In this document: piece by piece, positions 1 to 10,583 of the stretch
Position numbering within the stretch: position 1 is the first letter of the stretch
How the letters are laid out: the number at the start of each line of letters is the position of its first letter
NCBI RefSeq assembly: GCF_000508245.1
Contig: NC_023062.1
Span: 124,001-188,000 of the forward strand
DNA length: 64,000 bases
Origin: Mycoplasma ovis str. Michigan
GTDB taxonomy: Bacteria > Bacillota_I > Bacilli_A > Mycoplasmatales > Mycoplasmoidaceae
Direction of reading: 5' to 3'
Made by a program: the position numbers and the translations under genes
Notes under the pieces: generated by a model
The model's input: only the letters and a program-made list of their open reading frames with translations
Told to the model about the DNA's origin: nothing
Database searches by the model: none

Positions 1-1
1 T

Positions 2-463
2 TCCAAAGAATTAGATCTATCTGGCTCAGCTCTTAATGCTTGTTATAGTAAACCTTTGGTTAACAAAAAAACTGGAAAGAAACAAAGTTGATTTGATGTA
101 CAACTAATCATTGAGGGAGAAGAAAATTTGCCTTCTAGAAAAGAATGGTTTTATTTGGCAACAGATAGTGGATATCTATTCAAGGCATGTTTTGCAGTTA
201 AGAAAGTTAAAAGGTTAAGTTGTTTTGAAGATTCAGAGATTATAGGTACATGAATAAAAGGTAGACTGGCTGACGAGTGTGAATTAGCGAGTAGTTTCGA
301 TTATGCGGAAGAGGATCAAGAAAAAGAAGGAATAATTACTAAAGAGGTTTTGGAAATATATGGAGGAGATCAAATATTTCTAAAGAAAACAAATATTACT
401 GAAAAAGATAATAAAGGCATTGAAAGGGATATATGATTAATTTCTTTTCCCTTTACACACTAA
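2..463 (+). CDS. NgoFVII-type restriction endonuclease, C-terminal part (5' end outside window)
   Basis: The gene runs in from the left edge and ends at TAA 461-463; about 153 C-terminal residues are visible, with UGA read as Trp three times. It aligns almost residue for residue with the 3' half of the inverted gene at 8177-9363 (shared SKELDL, NACYSKPL, TGKKQSWFDV, LPSRKEWF, WIKGRL, GIERD). That second copy carries the PLD-type nuclease domain of NgoFVII enzymes, so this piece should be the matching B3-like DNA-binding domain. The visible part has no frameshift. Whether the nuclease half is intact cannot be seen. The domain name is inferred by homology. Confidence 0.6.
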
Positions 464-695
464 ATCAAAAGCTCTCACCTAGTTAGTTATCTTCTTAACT
501 TATTCATTAACTTTTCCATCAGTAATCTTAGTAAGTGAGTTTTATCAGGTCATAAGACTTTAGTTAATTGTTGGAAAAAACAAAAAGTATGAAAAATAGG
601 TTTAGTTTATGCTATAAGCTTCTTAGCTACTCTTAAGTTTTTTCTTCTTTTATCGCGACTTCTGTCGCTTACTAATTACTTAAACACATAACTAA

Positions 696-1994
696 CTAAG
701 CAGTACTTATTGATTGAGAGAGGTAACTTTCTCTAATTACTGGAAAGACTCCAGATCCCTTAGTTGGATCAAATACTATTGCTGGTCATTGATTCTTAGA
801 ACTATCTTTAGTTCTAAGAGTGAAATGTCTTACACTGTAATGTTTGATTCAATCAACAAGTAGAGATACATTTCACTCTTTATCTAGAGTTTTATCTGGA
901 GTGATAGTAAGTTTCACATCTGGCTTGTAATCACTTTCTCCTTTTAATTCATGCAATGCGTCAGGACCTGCCGCATAGTTAATGTGATTAGGAAAGAAAG
1001 ATTCAAATCTTTCCTTATCTCCTCCCTTCAATACTTGAATTAAGTGTCCTTTAAATATTCCTAAATCCTTGGATTGTGAACTAAGAAGGTTATACATAAT
1101 ATTTAGATCCTTAGATTCAAATTCCATAGGATTTAGAGTAGCGCTATCATAATCATGATTATCTTTCTTGGATAATCAAATTTCTTGAAAATAAAGTTCA
1201 AAGAAATCTTTTTCTATTTGACTTAAAGATTTGTAAAGAGTACTTAATTGTTTTTTAAGTTCTTTTCTTTTCTTGTTGTGAAAGTAATTCTTTACAAACT
1301 TGTATTTACTTAAAGCAGATTGATTAAAGAATCATATGTGAAATCCAAAATTTAGCTTTAATCTAAGTAATTCTTTATCTCATCAAACATATCAATTCTT
1401 CTGACCTATTCTGTCAGAAGGAAAATAAACTAATCTTTTGATTTCAGATGTGGAAATAGTTGTTCCCTTGAAATAAATATCAATAGCATCCTGATTTAAA
1501 GCATTTCTAGCTAACTTAGTATAAGGAGTTAATATGTTTTCTACTTTTATTAACTCCTGATAGTATTTGGATTCATCTAATAAGTCAGTATCATCAACTT
1601 TCTTCTCAAACCATCTATCAATAGTTAATTGATTCAACTTAACTGTTTTAAGTCATTCCCATTCTCTTCCATCTAAATAATCACTTCTTTGTACTTGAAT
1701 AAATAAATTGGGTTGATTGGAACCTTCAACCTTTTTAGTACCAAAGTTATCTATTGAATTAATGTTTGTTTGATAGTTGTAATATCTCTTGTAGTAACCT
1801 TCTAACCTATCTTTATCTTCCTGCAATAACTTATCATTATTGGTGCTTCCATTTAATAGAGGTATCCTGAAGAAATAATGATGTATTGCTGGTGCTTCGG
1901 AAAGTGTTTGCTTAGGTATTGTGATTGCAATTGGGGAGCCCAATGCAAAAAGAGGTAATCCAAAACTAAATAATTTAGGTATTCTGAAAGCCAT
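696..1994 (-). CDS. Exported hemoplasma-type protein of unknown function
   Basis: This 432-residue protein starts at ATG 1994 and ends at TAG 696-698, with about ten UGA codons read as Trp. Residues 1-25 form a hydrophobic signal peptide or anchor (MAFRIPKLFSFGLPLFALG). The rest is charged, Tyr/Asn-rich and has no cysteine cluster or motif I recognise; the C-terminus has a DPTKGSG element. It is divergent from the DUF31 peptidase gene at 2053 with only 58 bp between the starts, so the two may share a regulatory region. A paralogous surface or secreted role is inference. The 3' end contains unusual inverted repeats at 795-877. Confidence 0.6.
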
Positions 1995-2052
1995 TAAAAA
2001 TAATTAAAATAAAGTTTTAAACTTGTATAATTTTTAATTTTTTTAACTAATT

Positions 2053-3699
2053 ATGGCTGTTGCTCCTTTAATTATTAATGGAGCGAAAGCTTTATTAGTA
2101 TTAGGAGTTGGGTTTGGTGGACATCAAGTTTATTGGAGATTAGGGGGTAATTATTTAGATGATGGTTTCTTTTATTTTGCAGATAAGATGTCACTGCCTA
2201 ATAGAGACTTCTTGAAGCACAATAAGGTTTATGATTCTGAATCTGCAATTACTCAAAATGATGAGTGAGCTCAAAGTAAGGACTGACAAGATAGAAATAG
2301 TTATCACATAGGATTTAAGACTGGCGTAGCAGTTAGAGATAAGCTAAATCTTTTGGACTATAACGGCTTCAGAGATAGAGCTTTTGTATATAAAGTAATC
2401 AAAGACCATACTTTGAAATTGGCAATGCCTTGCCAATCAGGGACTGGTTGATTGTTAGACTTTGAGCTTCCTGCAAATGGTAAGTATCCAACTAAGTGAT
2501 TTGTTGCAACCAATCTACACGTAATTAACATGTTTAGATTCAAAAGCAATCCTTATGGGGTTGCTTTGCCAATAACAGAAAGATATGTAAATCAATTGAG
2601 AGCAAGTAAGATGCAACCGTGAAGAGATTTAAATAGTTGTGAACAAGCTATTGTTAACAACAATACAGAGCTTCAACTATATACAGAAAGGGATGAGATA
2701 GATAGACATATCTATCCTGAATATAGAAATTATTGGTACGGTCATCAAACTTGAACAGACATTTATAGATTCTCAAATTATCTTGATAGACCAACTGCAT
2801 ATACAACCATCATTAAGGACCCTAAGTTAGTCTATACAGCTATAGACTTTTTGGGTCCTAGATATACAGTTTCTGGTCATCAAAATACAAAAGTTAGTTA
2901 TTTCAAGGACTTTGGAGTTATGGAAATAGATTTTGAAAATGAAGATCAAGCAAGAGTTATGACTAACGGAACATACGATAAGTATTACAAAGATAAAGCA
3001 AATAGTCCATATTGACACAAAGGTCCTGCAGTTGATGTCTTTGCTCCCGAATTAATGAGTAAATATGACCCACAACAACTAGCTAAATCAGGAGACAGAT
3101 ACTATATAGGAGGGTATCCAGGGTCAGTGTCTGAAAACCTTTCCTTTAGCATTAATGCACAAGTAAAGGTTTCACGGCCTAGAGATTGAGGTTATTACAA
3201 TAACTATCTACATAACGCAGAATTAACCAGTAGTAAGTTAACTTTCTTCAAAAAGTACCACAGTCAAGATGATTCCTCATACAACTTACTGAATAGTAGA
3301 GGTCAAGTAATTCCTGGACACGCAGATATAGAAAAAATAGATAAAAGAACTGATTCCTCCAAGATTACTTGAGACGGACAAACATTAAATGGTTGAGGTT
3401 ACAACTATTTGATTGACAATACTTTCCTTGGAAAAGGGGCTTCCGGTTCTATGGTTCTAAATCAAAACGGGGAACTATTAGGTCTTTATAGAATGTACAA
3501 TCCAGGTCTGAATTATGGATTCGTTGAACCCTTAAGAGCTAGTTGGGTAGTTGACGACAAAGGAAAAATTATCCTTCCAGGATTTGACTTGTTGACTGGA
3601 ACAAAAGGTCAAGCTGTTTCTTATAAATCTCAATTATTGAAGTACAAACCAAATCTAAATACTTATCTAAAAAGTAAATCTTGGAAGTTAAAGAATTAG
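2053..3699 (+). CDS. DUF31/MIP-like serine peptidase
   Basis: The 548-residue protein starts at ATG 2053, ends at TAG, and has many UGA=Trp codons. A hydrophobic N-terminus (residues 2-22) suggests secretion or anchoring. It shows a trypsin-like triad in the order seen in mycoplasma DUF31 peptidases: GTGWLLDF then TNLHV (His about 156), VMEIDFEN (Asp about 293) and GKGASGSMVL (Ser about 464). Family members include the immunoglobulin-cleaving MIP proteins; a substrate cannot be read from sequence. It is divergently transcribed from the exported protein at 696-1994. The reading frame is intact. Confidence 0.8.
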
Positions 3700-3791
3700 T
3701 CTAAAAGTTAAATAGTTTAAAGATCCTGAAGCATATAGTTTTTTAGTTAATTCAAGAAGTAATTAGATCTTTATAACTCCTTTTTAATTCT

Positions 3792-4618
3792 TTGTTGGGG
3801 GGGGCAATTTATAAAAGACATAGAGTTAATGCATATTGTGTCACTCTTTTAGCGGGAGCTTTAGTAACCTCTACAACTGCAATTACAACAATAAGCAACA
3901 AGAATTAATTACATGACTTACAACTGCTGGAGAAAGTATCTCTCAATTCTTTCAACTTCAACAACAAGTTCAACAAATTCCTTCACATCCTATTGATGTA
4001 ATAAGTGCCCTGACAAAAATCTATAGGTTCTTTTCAGAAAAGGCAAAAACAACTTAACAATTTTTCTCCCCAGAAATCTTTGATTTTCAAAGATTTATAA
4101 ATTTTTTACATATAGTCAAGAGTCTTTTGTTTAGTATTTTTGATTCCAGAGTCTTTTATGAACTATTTACTAGATTAGACACAAAAATAAAGATTTTTGT
4201 CAAGCAAAAGAAAGTCTTTTGAATCTTTTTTAATGAAGAAAATTGAAAGAACACTCAAAAGATTGGAGGAGTATTTTTAGGATTACAGGAAGAGACTAAT
4301 AAATTTCTTACTACAAACCCAAGTCTTTTTAGTTACTTATTGTTAAAGTTTGCAGGAGATCCTGAGAAAATTTCTAAGGACTTTGTGACACTTTCTAAGG
4401 AAGTTGAAAGAAAGAAGAATAACTTAAACAATACAGAAGGAAGATTTAAAGGTATCAGTCAAAATCTCCCTAAATATTCATTAACTTTAGATTGATTAGA
4501 TTGTGTTTTCGAATCTACTTGACTTTGGTGAAGGTGTTCTAGTAATAAGAGTTCAAGACAAGTAGGTATATCTTCAGAGACTTTTAATAGTTTGGCAAAA
4601 TTCTTTAATCTCTATTAG
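3792..4618 (+). pseudogene. Decayed exported paralogue of the gene at 5638
   Basis: From TTG 3792, a G8 tract leads into a 36-residue signal-like segment (CVTLLAGALVTSTTA) that ends in TAA. The body continues in another frame: AGESISQFF, then an in-frame TAA at 4055-4057, then a readable stretch to TAG 4616-4618. That stretch matches the neighbour at 5638-6513 (VFYELF/IFYRIF, LFSYLLLKF/VFNYLLLKW, GDPEKISK/DDPSKITK). It carries at least one frameshift and one nonsense codon, and altering the G tract alone would not restore it. I call it a pseudogene of a duplicated exported protein whose function is unknown. Confidence 0.6.
3797..3804 (+). repeat. G8 homopolymer at gene start
   Basis: Eight consecutive G lie just after the probable TTG start of the decayed gene at 3792. 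Such runs are rare in this AT-rich sequence and recur at the 5' ends of other exported-protein genes here. Confidence 0.9.
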
Positions 4619-4675
4619 ATTTTTTTATATCTCTAAAATTGTAGAGGAATACTTAAAAAGTAGATAATTTAAGAG

Positions 4676-5542
4676 ATGAGTCTTTTACACAAAATATTTG
4701 TTTCTGGCGGGGTTGCCTGCGCACCCTTAACTTATATTTTTTCTAGTTTTAATGGCGCAGGAACTTTAGAGATCAAAGATGTAAGTGATCAAGTAGGTCA
4801 AACTGCAGGACTAAAAAGAGTAGCAATATTAGTAAACAATAAGAACAGACTTAAAGATGGCAAAGCAGAAATTTCCAAGATTTGCGAAGGAACTAGCTCA
4901 AGTAAACATGAACTAGTTGGATTAGGAATATTAAAGGAAGTTAATACTAATCAAGTAGTCAAAGATGGTTTTATTGAAAATGCTTTGATTCCTTTAGGTT
5001 GTGTTTCTAATGGAGGGCAAAAATTAGAAGTTGTAGGAAATACTTCTAATTTCTGATATGGAGTTTTAGATTATGAAAATGTGATTGTTGAATTATTAAG
5101 TCATGGAATAGATAAAACCAAAACGGGAAAGGATCAAGATCAAACAGTTGGTTGAGACGGAGGAGATGGAATTTGAAAGTCAGAAGAAGCAAAAGATTTG
5201 GAAGAGTTTGATAAATGTTACTACAAAAAACTTCCTCAAATGGGAAATATCTTGAAGAGATCTTTTGGAGGTAGCAAAGTTGAACAAAAGAACATTAAAT
5301 TAACTGATGATTCAAATTGTTCAAATAAAAAGTTTGGAGTTTCTGTTATAAACATCTATAGCAAAAAAGGTGGTTGAACATTCTGACCTCATAATGAGGA
5401 TGGTTTGGATTGAGGACAATTTAACAAAATATATGGAGATAGACTAAGTAGAGTCAAAATAGGAGACGGAAAGCTAATGGTAGGAGATAATGACATATTT
5501 AATGGATTCCCTAGAAAAATAAATGTTGTGCCTAAAAGTTAA
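4676..5542 (+). CDS. Exported protein of unknown function
   Basis: The 288-residue protein starts at ATG 4676 and ends at TAA 5540-5542; UGA=Trp. Residues 1-25 look like a signal peptide (HKIFVSGGVACAPLTYIF). The mature part is polar, Gly- and Lys-rich with scattered Cys and Trp. Layout and C-terminus loosely resemble the protein at 36073-36945 (a signal segment, then paired cysteines, ending in a basic/hydrophobic beta-like tail), so both may belong to one lineage-specific family; that is a weak inference. Unlike its neighbours it has no G tract. It sits between two G8-tract genes. Confidence 0.55.
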
Positions 5543-5637
5543 TTTAAGTTAAAGAAGGAAGTTCATTAGATAAAGTCAGTTTAATTAAATTTCTGTAAGA
5601 TATAGATTCTTCGTAACACTTAGTTTTTAGTAGTAGT

Positions 5638-6513
5638 TTGTTTCTTGGGGGGGGCATTCTTTGCAAAAATAAAGTAATATTTTACAGTTGTTTAGTAGCG
5701 TTAAGTGCTACATCAACTGTAGGAATTGTCTGTATTGAAAATAGTAAATCAACATTTTCTTCATGAGGTAGACAAATAGGAGGATTATTTTCTAATGCAA
5801 GCAGCTCTTCATCATTTTCTACAGATTCTGTAACTCCTGCTCTTATACAGGCAGGAACACAGATTGCTAGTGTAGTTACAACACATATGTGACCCTTCTT
5901 GACCAGTAGTGTCGGAGCTTTTGCAAATCTAAGAACAACCTATACAGATTTCTTTGGAAGTATCAAACACTTTTTAATGTCCTTAGTAGATTCAGAAATC
6001 TTTTATAGGATTTTTCAAAACTTACATATGAAGCTGTGAAACGTTACTTCTTTTTTCGTCTCTGGGGGAGCAAGTTCTGATTTTATAGAACTGTTTAAAA
6101 ATCAAGAGTTAAGCAATACACTGAAGGTGGGTAAGTTCTTATTAGGTTTGCCCCTTGATGGGAATAATAATTTCAAAGCAAAACCTAATGTATTTAACTA
6201 TTTACTCTTAAAGTGAATGGATGATCCTTCAAAGATTACTAAGAAATTTAAGTCTTTATCAGATTCTATAAAGAAATTAACTAACAATAGTAGTTCTGGA
6301 GGGGGAAGTGGGGGCACTAGTTCAGCACTAAGTGGGTCAGGTACTTATGAATTGGAAATACCTACATTAGAACAATTTTTAAATATTGAAAAACAACATA
6401 TAGAAAGTTGGTGAAAGTTGTTTTGAGGCGGTGAAGTTGTAGCCAAAATTAAGGGTCAGACTGATGTAGTTGGTGGCTTGAGATCTTGACTCTTTAACTT
6501 ATGGACCTGATAG
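5638..6513 (+). CDS. Exported protein with G8 tract at the start codon
   Basis: Read from TTG 5638 through the G8 tract to TAG 6511-6513 it gives 291 residues. TTG-TTT-CTT-GGG-GGG-GGC puts the tract in codons 4-6, and at 8 G the start is in frame with the hydrophobic segment (FYSCLVALSATSTVGIVC). The body is Ser/Phe-rich with a Gly/Ser linker near residues 220-235. A decayed paralogue lies at 3792-4618. If translation starts here, a one-base change in the tract would switch it off. Starts downstream of the tract (ATT, ATA) are possible, so the switch is inference. Confidence 0.5.
5647..5654 (+). repeat. G8 homopolymer, codons 4-6
   Basis: Eight G directly follow the presumed TTG start of the exported protein at 5638. 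The present length keeps start and signal segment in the same frame. Confidence 0.9.
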
Positions 6514-6951
6514 TCAATAAATTAGTTTTTAATTTTTTTCAGGGAAAAAATAATGTAAAGACTTAATTTAAGAGCCCCTTCCTACCCAAGCAAACTTAAA
6601 AACTCCGTATAGATTATGGGTTTGACTAAGTTTCTATTAGTCCCATCTTCAGGGGTATTGGCAATACCAGTGTCTTTAATGTCTATAAATACTGAAATTG
6701 ATCATGAGATAGTATTGGCAACTTATCAATCCTACATCAATTCTGATATAGCCGATCAAGCTTTTAATGATTATTCATTAAAAACAATCTACTTTGAAAC
6801 TGACAAAGAGGTTTTTAATGGATTTGCCTCAGGAGCTTTTGATTTAGCCATCTTAAGTTCCTCTACATTGGAGGAGGACATTTCTAAAAATTTAGCTAAA
6901 AAGATTGATTGAAACAAATTCACTTCTATTAAAAGTCAGTTAGGAATAAAT

Positions 6952-6959
6952 GGGGGGGG
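6952..6959 (+). repeat. G8 homopolymer inside potD-like gene
   Basis: Eight G encode a short poly-Gly stretch, in frame at this length, between the first and second recognisable PotD segments. Confidence 0.9.
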
Positions 6960-7877
6960 AGGTGAAAACGGACAACAAGGGCAAATTAGTAAAAAATTGG
7001 GATCAATATATTCCCCCGTTGTCAATAAGTTCTTTGAAAATGCACCAAGTTTAGCATAATATGGAGTTCCTTATTTTATAAGCTACTTAGCTTTTGCTTA
7101 TAGAGGTAAGAAAGAATTGGGACAAGGTAGTGGATCTACACAAGTTGTTGCAACATCTTCTGAGGAAACTTCTTCTTCTGGACAAAAACCTATAAGCTGA
7201 AATGAATTAATGAAAAAGATCTCTCAAGATGAACGATTTAAGTCCCACAATGGAGAACCAAAACTAGGAATGGTAGAAGATGAACTAACTCTATTTTCTC
7301 TTTCTAAGTTAAGTAATAGTTCTTCTTCTTCGGAAGAATTATTTAAGAAAGAAACTAAAACATCTGAAGATGATTTTTACAACCAATATATGCAAATCAA
7401 CAAGTCAGGAATTAACAAAGATATTCTTGGAGACAGACCTTTGTTTTTTAGTCCTGATTCAGTTGTGTTATCAGAAGCTCTTAGTTCAAGAAAACTAGAA
7501 GGTATTTTCTTTTACAATGGTGATGCCCTGTACGCACACCAAATGTTAGAAGAGGGGGAAGAAGAGAGTGATAGTAGTGATTCAGATTCTTCCGACGAGG
7601 ATAAAGAAATTCATGTTGCTCCTTTATCTCCAGCCCTTTGATTTTTAGATAGTATTGTTATTTCTTCAAAATCAAGTCCTGCAAAAGAAGAGAGAATCTA
7701 TAAATTCTTGGAAAAATTATCTTTTGAAAATTTTGATAAGTTATCTAGTTTAGATAGACAAAAAGAATTAGAAGATGAAGAGGTTGAAGAGAAAGAGAAT
7801 AGACCGGAATGATTACTTGATAACTTTAAAGAAATTGGATATACCCCAACTTTAAAAGAATTCAATAAATGAATTAA

Positions 7878-7883
7878 GGGGGG
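7878..7883 (+). repeat. G6 run at potD-like frameshift
   Basis: Six G lie just before the TAA at 7894. Losing one G would join the main frame to the proline-rich C-terminal extension that ends at 8098. Confidence 0.7.
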
Positions 7884-8176
7884 AAAATCCTCCTAAAAGT
7901 CCACCACCCCCTCCCCCAAAAGAGGGAGACAATTTTTACAAAAAAGAAATGGAATTTCTTTTCGGCGATCCAGATATAGAAAAATGTTTAGAAAAAACTA
8001 ATGGCCAAACATGTTCTATAGTCTTTGAAAGAGGTTTAAATGATTCTCAGAATTTAAACCTAGCTTTAGCTTTTGAGAGATGAAAGAATAATTTCTAGTT
8101 ACAGATAAGTTACTCTAAGTTTTTGCTATTAATTAATTGAACAAAAAAGTTATCTAAACAATAAGTGAGAAGAAAT

Positions 8177-9363
8177 TTAAAGATTCAAAGGAAAAGAAAT
8201 TAGTCATACATCTCTCTCAATCCCTTGTTTATCTTTTTCAGTTATAGTAGTTTTCTTTAGAATTACTTTATCTCCTCCGTATCATTCCAAATCTTCTTTA
8301 GTAATTATTCCTACTTTCTTTGGATCTTGCTCTACATAATCAAAACGACTCACTATTTCACATTGCGCTAACCTCCCCTTTATTCACTTACCTATAAGTC
8401 TTGAATTTTCAAAAGAACTCAATCACTTTATTTTTCTCCCAGCAAAACAAGCTTTGAACAAATATCCATGATCTGTAACTAAAAAGAACCACTCTTTTCT
8501 AGAAGGAAGATTATCTTCACCTTCAACGGTTAGTTTTACATCAAATCAACTCTGTTTTTTTCCAGTTCTCTTGTTAATCAAAGGTTTGCTATAACAAGCA
8601 TTAAGGGGCGATTTGGATAAATCTAGTTCTTTTGAATTTAGAACTTCTTCCTCCGAAGGAACAATTAAAGGCAAAGTAATAGTACGTAGAGATATGGAGT
8701 CTTCTAAATCTTTCAGGCACAACATTGCTCTAAGGGGAAAAAATTTTGTAGATAATTTTAGATTGTCTTCGCTCTCCCCCTAAATCGGGGTCTTCTTTTG
8801 TGCGTGATTTGTATTTTTCTAGAGCCTCTATTTTTTCAGAGATTCTTCTAGATTTCAAATACTCTAAATATTTTGCAAACTTTTTTAGTGTTCTTGGATT
8901 ATTTGTTAGTAAGGCTATTTCGTGTTGATCTGGGCCATCAACTTGATTTTCAACCAAAAAACTTAAATTTGGAGAACCTATTATTGCAGAGGAAATTTTA
9001 TTGTTTCTGTAAAAGCAATAAAGTTTTCCGTGGTATTTGCAAGAATGCACTAACCTTATTTCCCCTATTCCAAACTGCCTTCACCTCTCATTAATTTCTA
9101 AAGCCAATTCATATAATCACTTAGGCAATCCATCAAAGTAGTACATTCCAAGGATTACACAAACATTTTTAATAGCCCCTTGCAAAACCAATCTTTCCAA
9201 TTCTTTTAATGATTTGTGTGAACAAAACCCCACAGCAATTTCCAATCTATCAGATTTGTTGAGCTCTCTTCTAAAGCAATCATTAAATGATTTCTTGTTC
9301 CCCTTCTCCCAATAAAGGACAAATACTAGTACCAAGAAACTTCTCTTCAACTTCAATTACATC
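8177..9363 (-). pseudogene. NgoFVII-type restriction endonuclease, frameshifted
   Basis: The N-terminal domain has PLD-like features: LEIAVGF, then HGKLYCFY followed by IIGSPNLS (the HxK...GS signature of NgoFVII/BfiI-type nucleases). The C-terminal B3-like part matches the gene at 2-463. The frame is broken twice. An A6 run at 8738-8743 brings TAG 8730-8732 into frame; one A fewer restores the C-terminal half. Near the C4 run at 9300-9303 the N-terminus continues better in another frame (IEVEEKFLGTSICPLL). The longest uninterrupted piece starts at TTG 9356. The protein is inactive or phase-off as sequenced. A possible cognate C5 methyltransferase lies at 18477-19411, also frameshifted. Confidence 0.65.
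8738..8743 (-). repeat. A6 run at endonuclease frameshift
   Basis: Six A on the plus strand (T6 in the coding sense) lie where the NgoFVII-like reading frame slips. Removing one base joins the nuclease and DNA-binding halves. Confidence 0.65.
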
Positions 9364-9380
9364 TTTTTTGAGAAGGTAAT

Positions 9381-9404
9381 GACTCTTTAAAGAACTAAAG
9401 AGTC
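9381..9404. terminator. Perfect 9-bp hairpin between endonuclease and tsaD
   Basis: GACTCTTTA, a six-base loop AAGAAC and TAAAGAGTC form a perfect inverted repeat in the divergent gap upstream of both genes. Neither gene ends here, so an operator or RNA-structure role is as plausible as termination. Confidence 0.35.
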
Positions 9405-9615
9405 AGAACCAAAAATTACATTTAATCCAAGTAAATTTTTCTAATTGATTTATTCAATTAGTTAATTACTCCTCCTTGACAAAAATGCATAAATTTTTAA
9501 AAAATGATTGAGCTCTTTATTAGTAATTTTTGGAATTTAAGATTAAAATAAAATATTTTGCACTAATTTCAAACTTGTTTAGCTTTGAAAAGGTTAAAAA
9601 AATAATTTCTAGGAT

Positions 9616-10581
9616 ATAAAGAAATTAATATTAGGAATTGAATGTACTTGTGACGATAGCTCAATAGCTATCTATTCTATTGATCAACAAAGAATAATAG
9701 GAGAAACTCATTATTCTTCTAGTAAAGAACATTCACAGTTCGGAGGTATAGTTCCGGAGATAGCAGCTAGGGCTCACCAAAAACATCTAATTAAATTGAT
9801 TGAAGATTGTTTAAAAAAAACAAATTTAGATCTTTCAGATATTAGATACATATCCTTTTCGTCTAATCCAGGACTCCCTTCTTCTCTATTAGTCGGGAAG
9901 ATGATAGCTACTACTTTAGCTATCTCACTAAAAAAAGAATTAATTCCAGTAAACCACCTAGAAGCACACATATTCTCAATAGGATTAACTAAGGAACTAG
10001 AATTTCCTTCTTTAGCATTATTAATTTCTGGCAAAAATACTATTATCTATTTTTTACAAGGTAAAGATAGTATTAAGGAGTTAGAGAAGTGTGAAGATTG
10101 CGCGTTAGGCGAAGCCTATGACAAGATAGCTAGAGTGATGGGTTTTGAATACCCAGGAGGCCCTAAACTAGAGAAGTATTATAGGAAAGACATTGATTTA
10201 GAGGGCTTCCACTTAACTAAAAGAGATAGAAATACTTCTAACCTTAGTTTGAATTTCTCAGGCTTAATCTCTTCGGCTACTAGAGTTTGAAAAAAATTAA
10301 AGAACAATACTTTTTATTCTTTAGATGTAAAAAAAGAAATATTAAGTACTTCTTTTCAGGAAGAAGTAATACTTATTCTTTTTTTGAAACTTAAATATTG
10401 AGCTAAAAAATTTAATGTAACTGAGGTATATTGTTCTGGGGGAGTTAGCAGGAACTACGTTTTAAAAGATCATTTAACTAGTAAATTATTTTCAGAGAGA
10501 ATAAATATGTATTTTGTAGATCCAAAATACTCTGAAGATAATGGAGCAATGATAGCCTATAGAGCTAGCCTATTGATTTAA
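9616..10581 (+). CDS. tsaD: tRNA threonylcarbamoyladenosine transferase TsaD
   Basis: Its 321 residues make TsaD, which transfers threonylcarbamoyl to A37 of ANN-decoding tRNAs together with TsaB/TsaE. The N-terminus LILGIECTCDDSS and the NHLEAH metal-binding pair are visible; GEAYDKIARVMG and GGVSRN follow the family. No ATG is available: TAG 9610-9612 precedes, so ATA 9616 is the likely start. UGA=Trp occurs near residues 224 and 263. The gene ends 2 bp before metK. The partner TsaB-like gene is at 22814. Confidence 0.9.
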
Positions 10582-10583
10582 TC

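Larger units (their letters stand above)
6616..8098 (+). pseudogene. potD: PotD-like polyamine ABC transporter substrate-binding protein, interrupted
   Basis: From ATG 6616 the protein has an N-terminal hydrophobic segment and then PotD-like features: FASGAFDLAILSSS, KIDWNKF, YGVPYFISYLAFAY, and later KLGMVEDE. An in-frame TAA at 7057-7059, just before YGVPYF, interrupts it. The same frame then runs to TAA 7894-7896. The following frame continues with a proline run and a PotD-like C-terminal end to TAG 8096-8098; removing one G of the G6 run at 7878-7883 would fuse them. A G8 run at 6952-6959 is in frame. No potABC genes are adjacent. A pseudogene is the simplest reading, though stop suppression or switching cannot be excluded. 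Confidence 0.6.

Noticed and set aside
464-695. Possible small gene between the endonuclease remnant and 696-1994
   Set aside because: No frame of useful length or start; AT-rich with no tRNA or hairpin I could support.
3797-3804. Phase switch for the gene at 3792
   Set aside because: Changing tract length cannot repair the separate frameshift and TAA downstream, so this tract is a relic.
8873-9094. Plus-strand ORF of 73 codons
   Set aside because: It lies antisense to the NgoFVII-type endonuclease, whose PLD motifs are readable on the minus strand.
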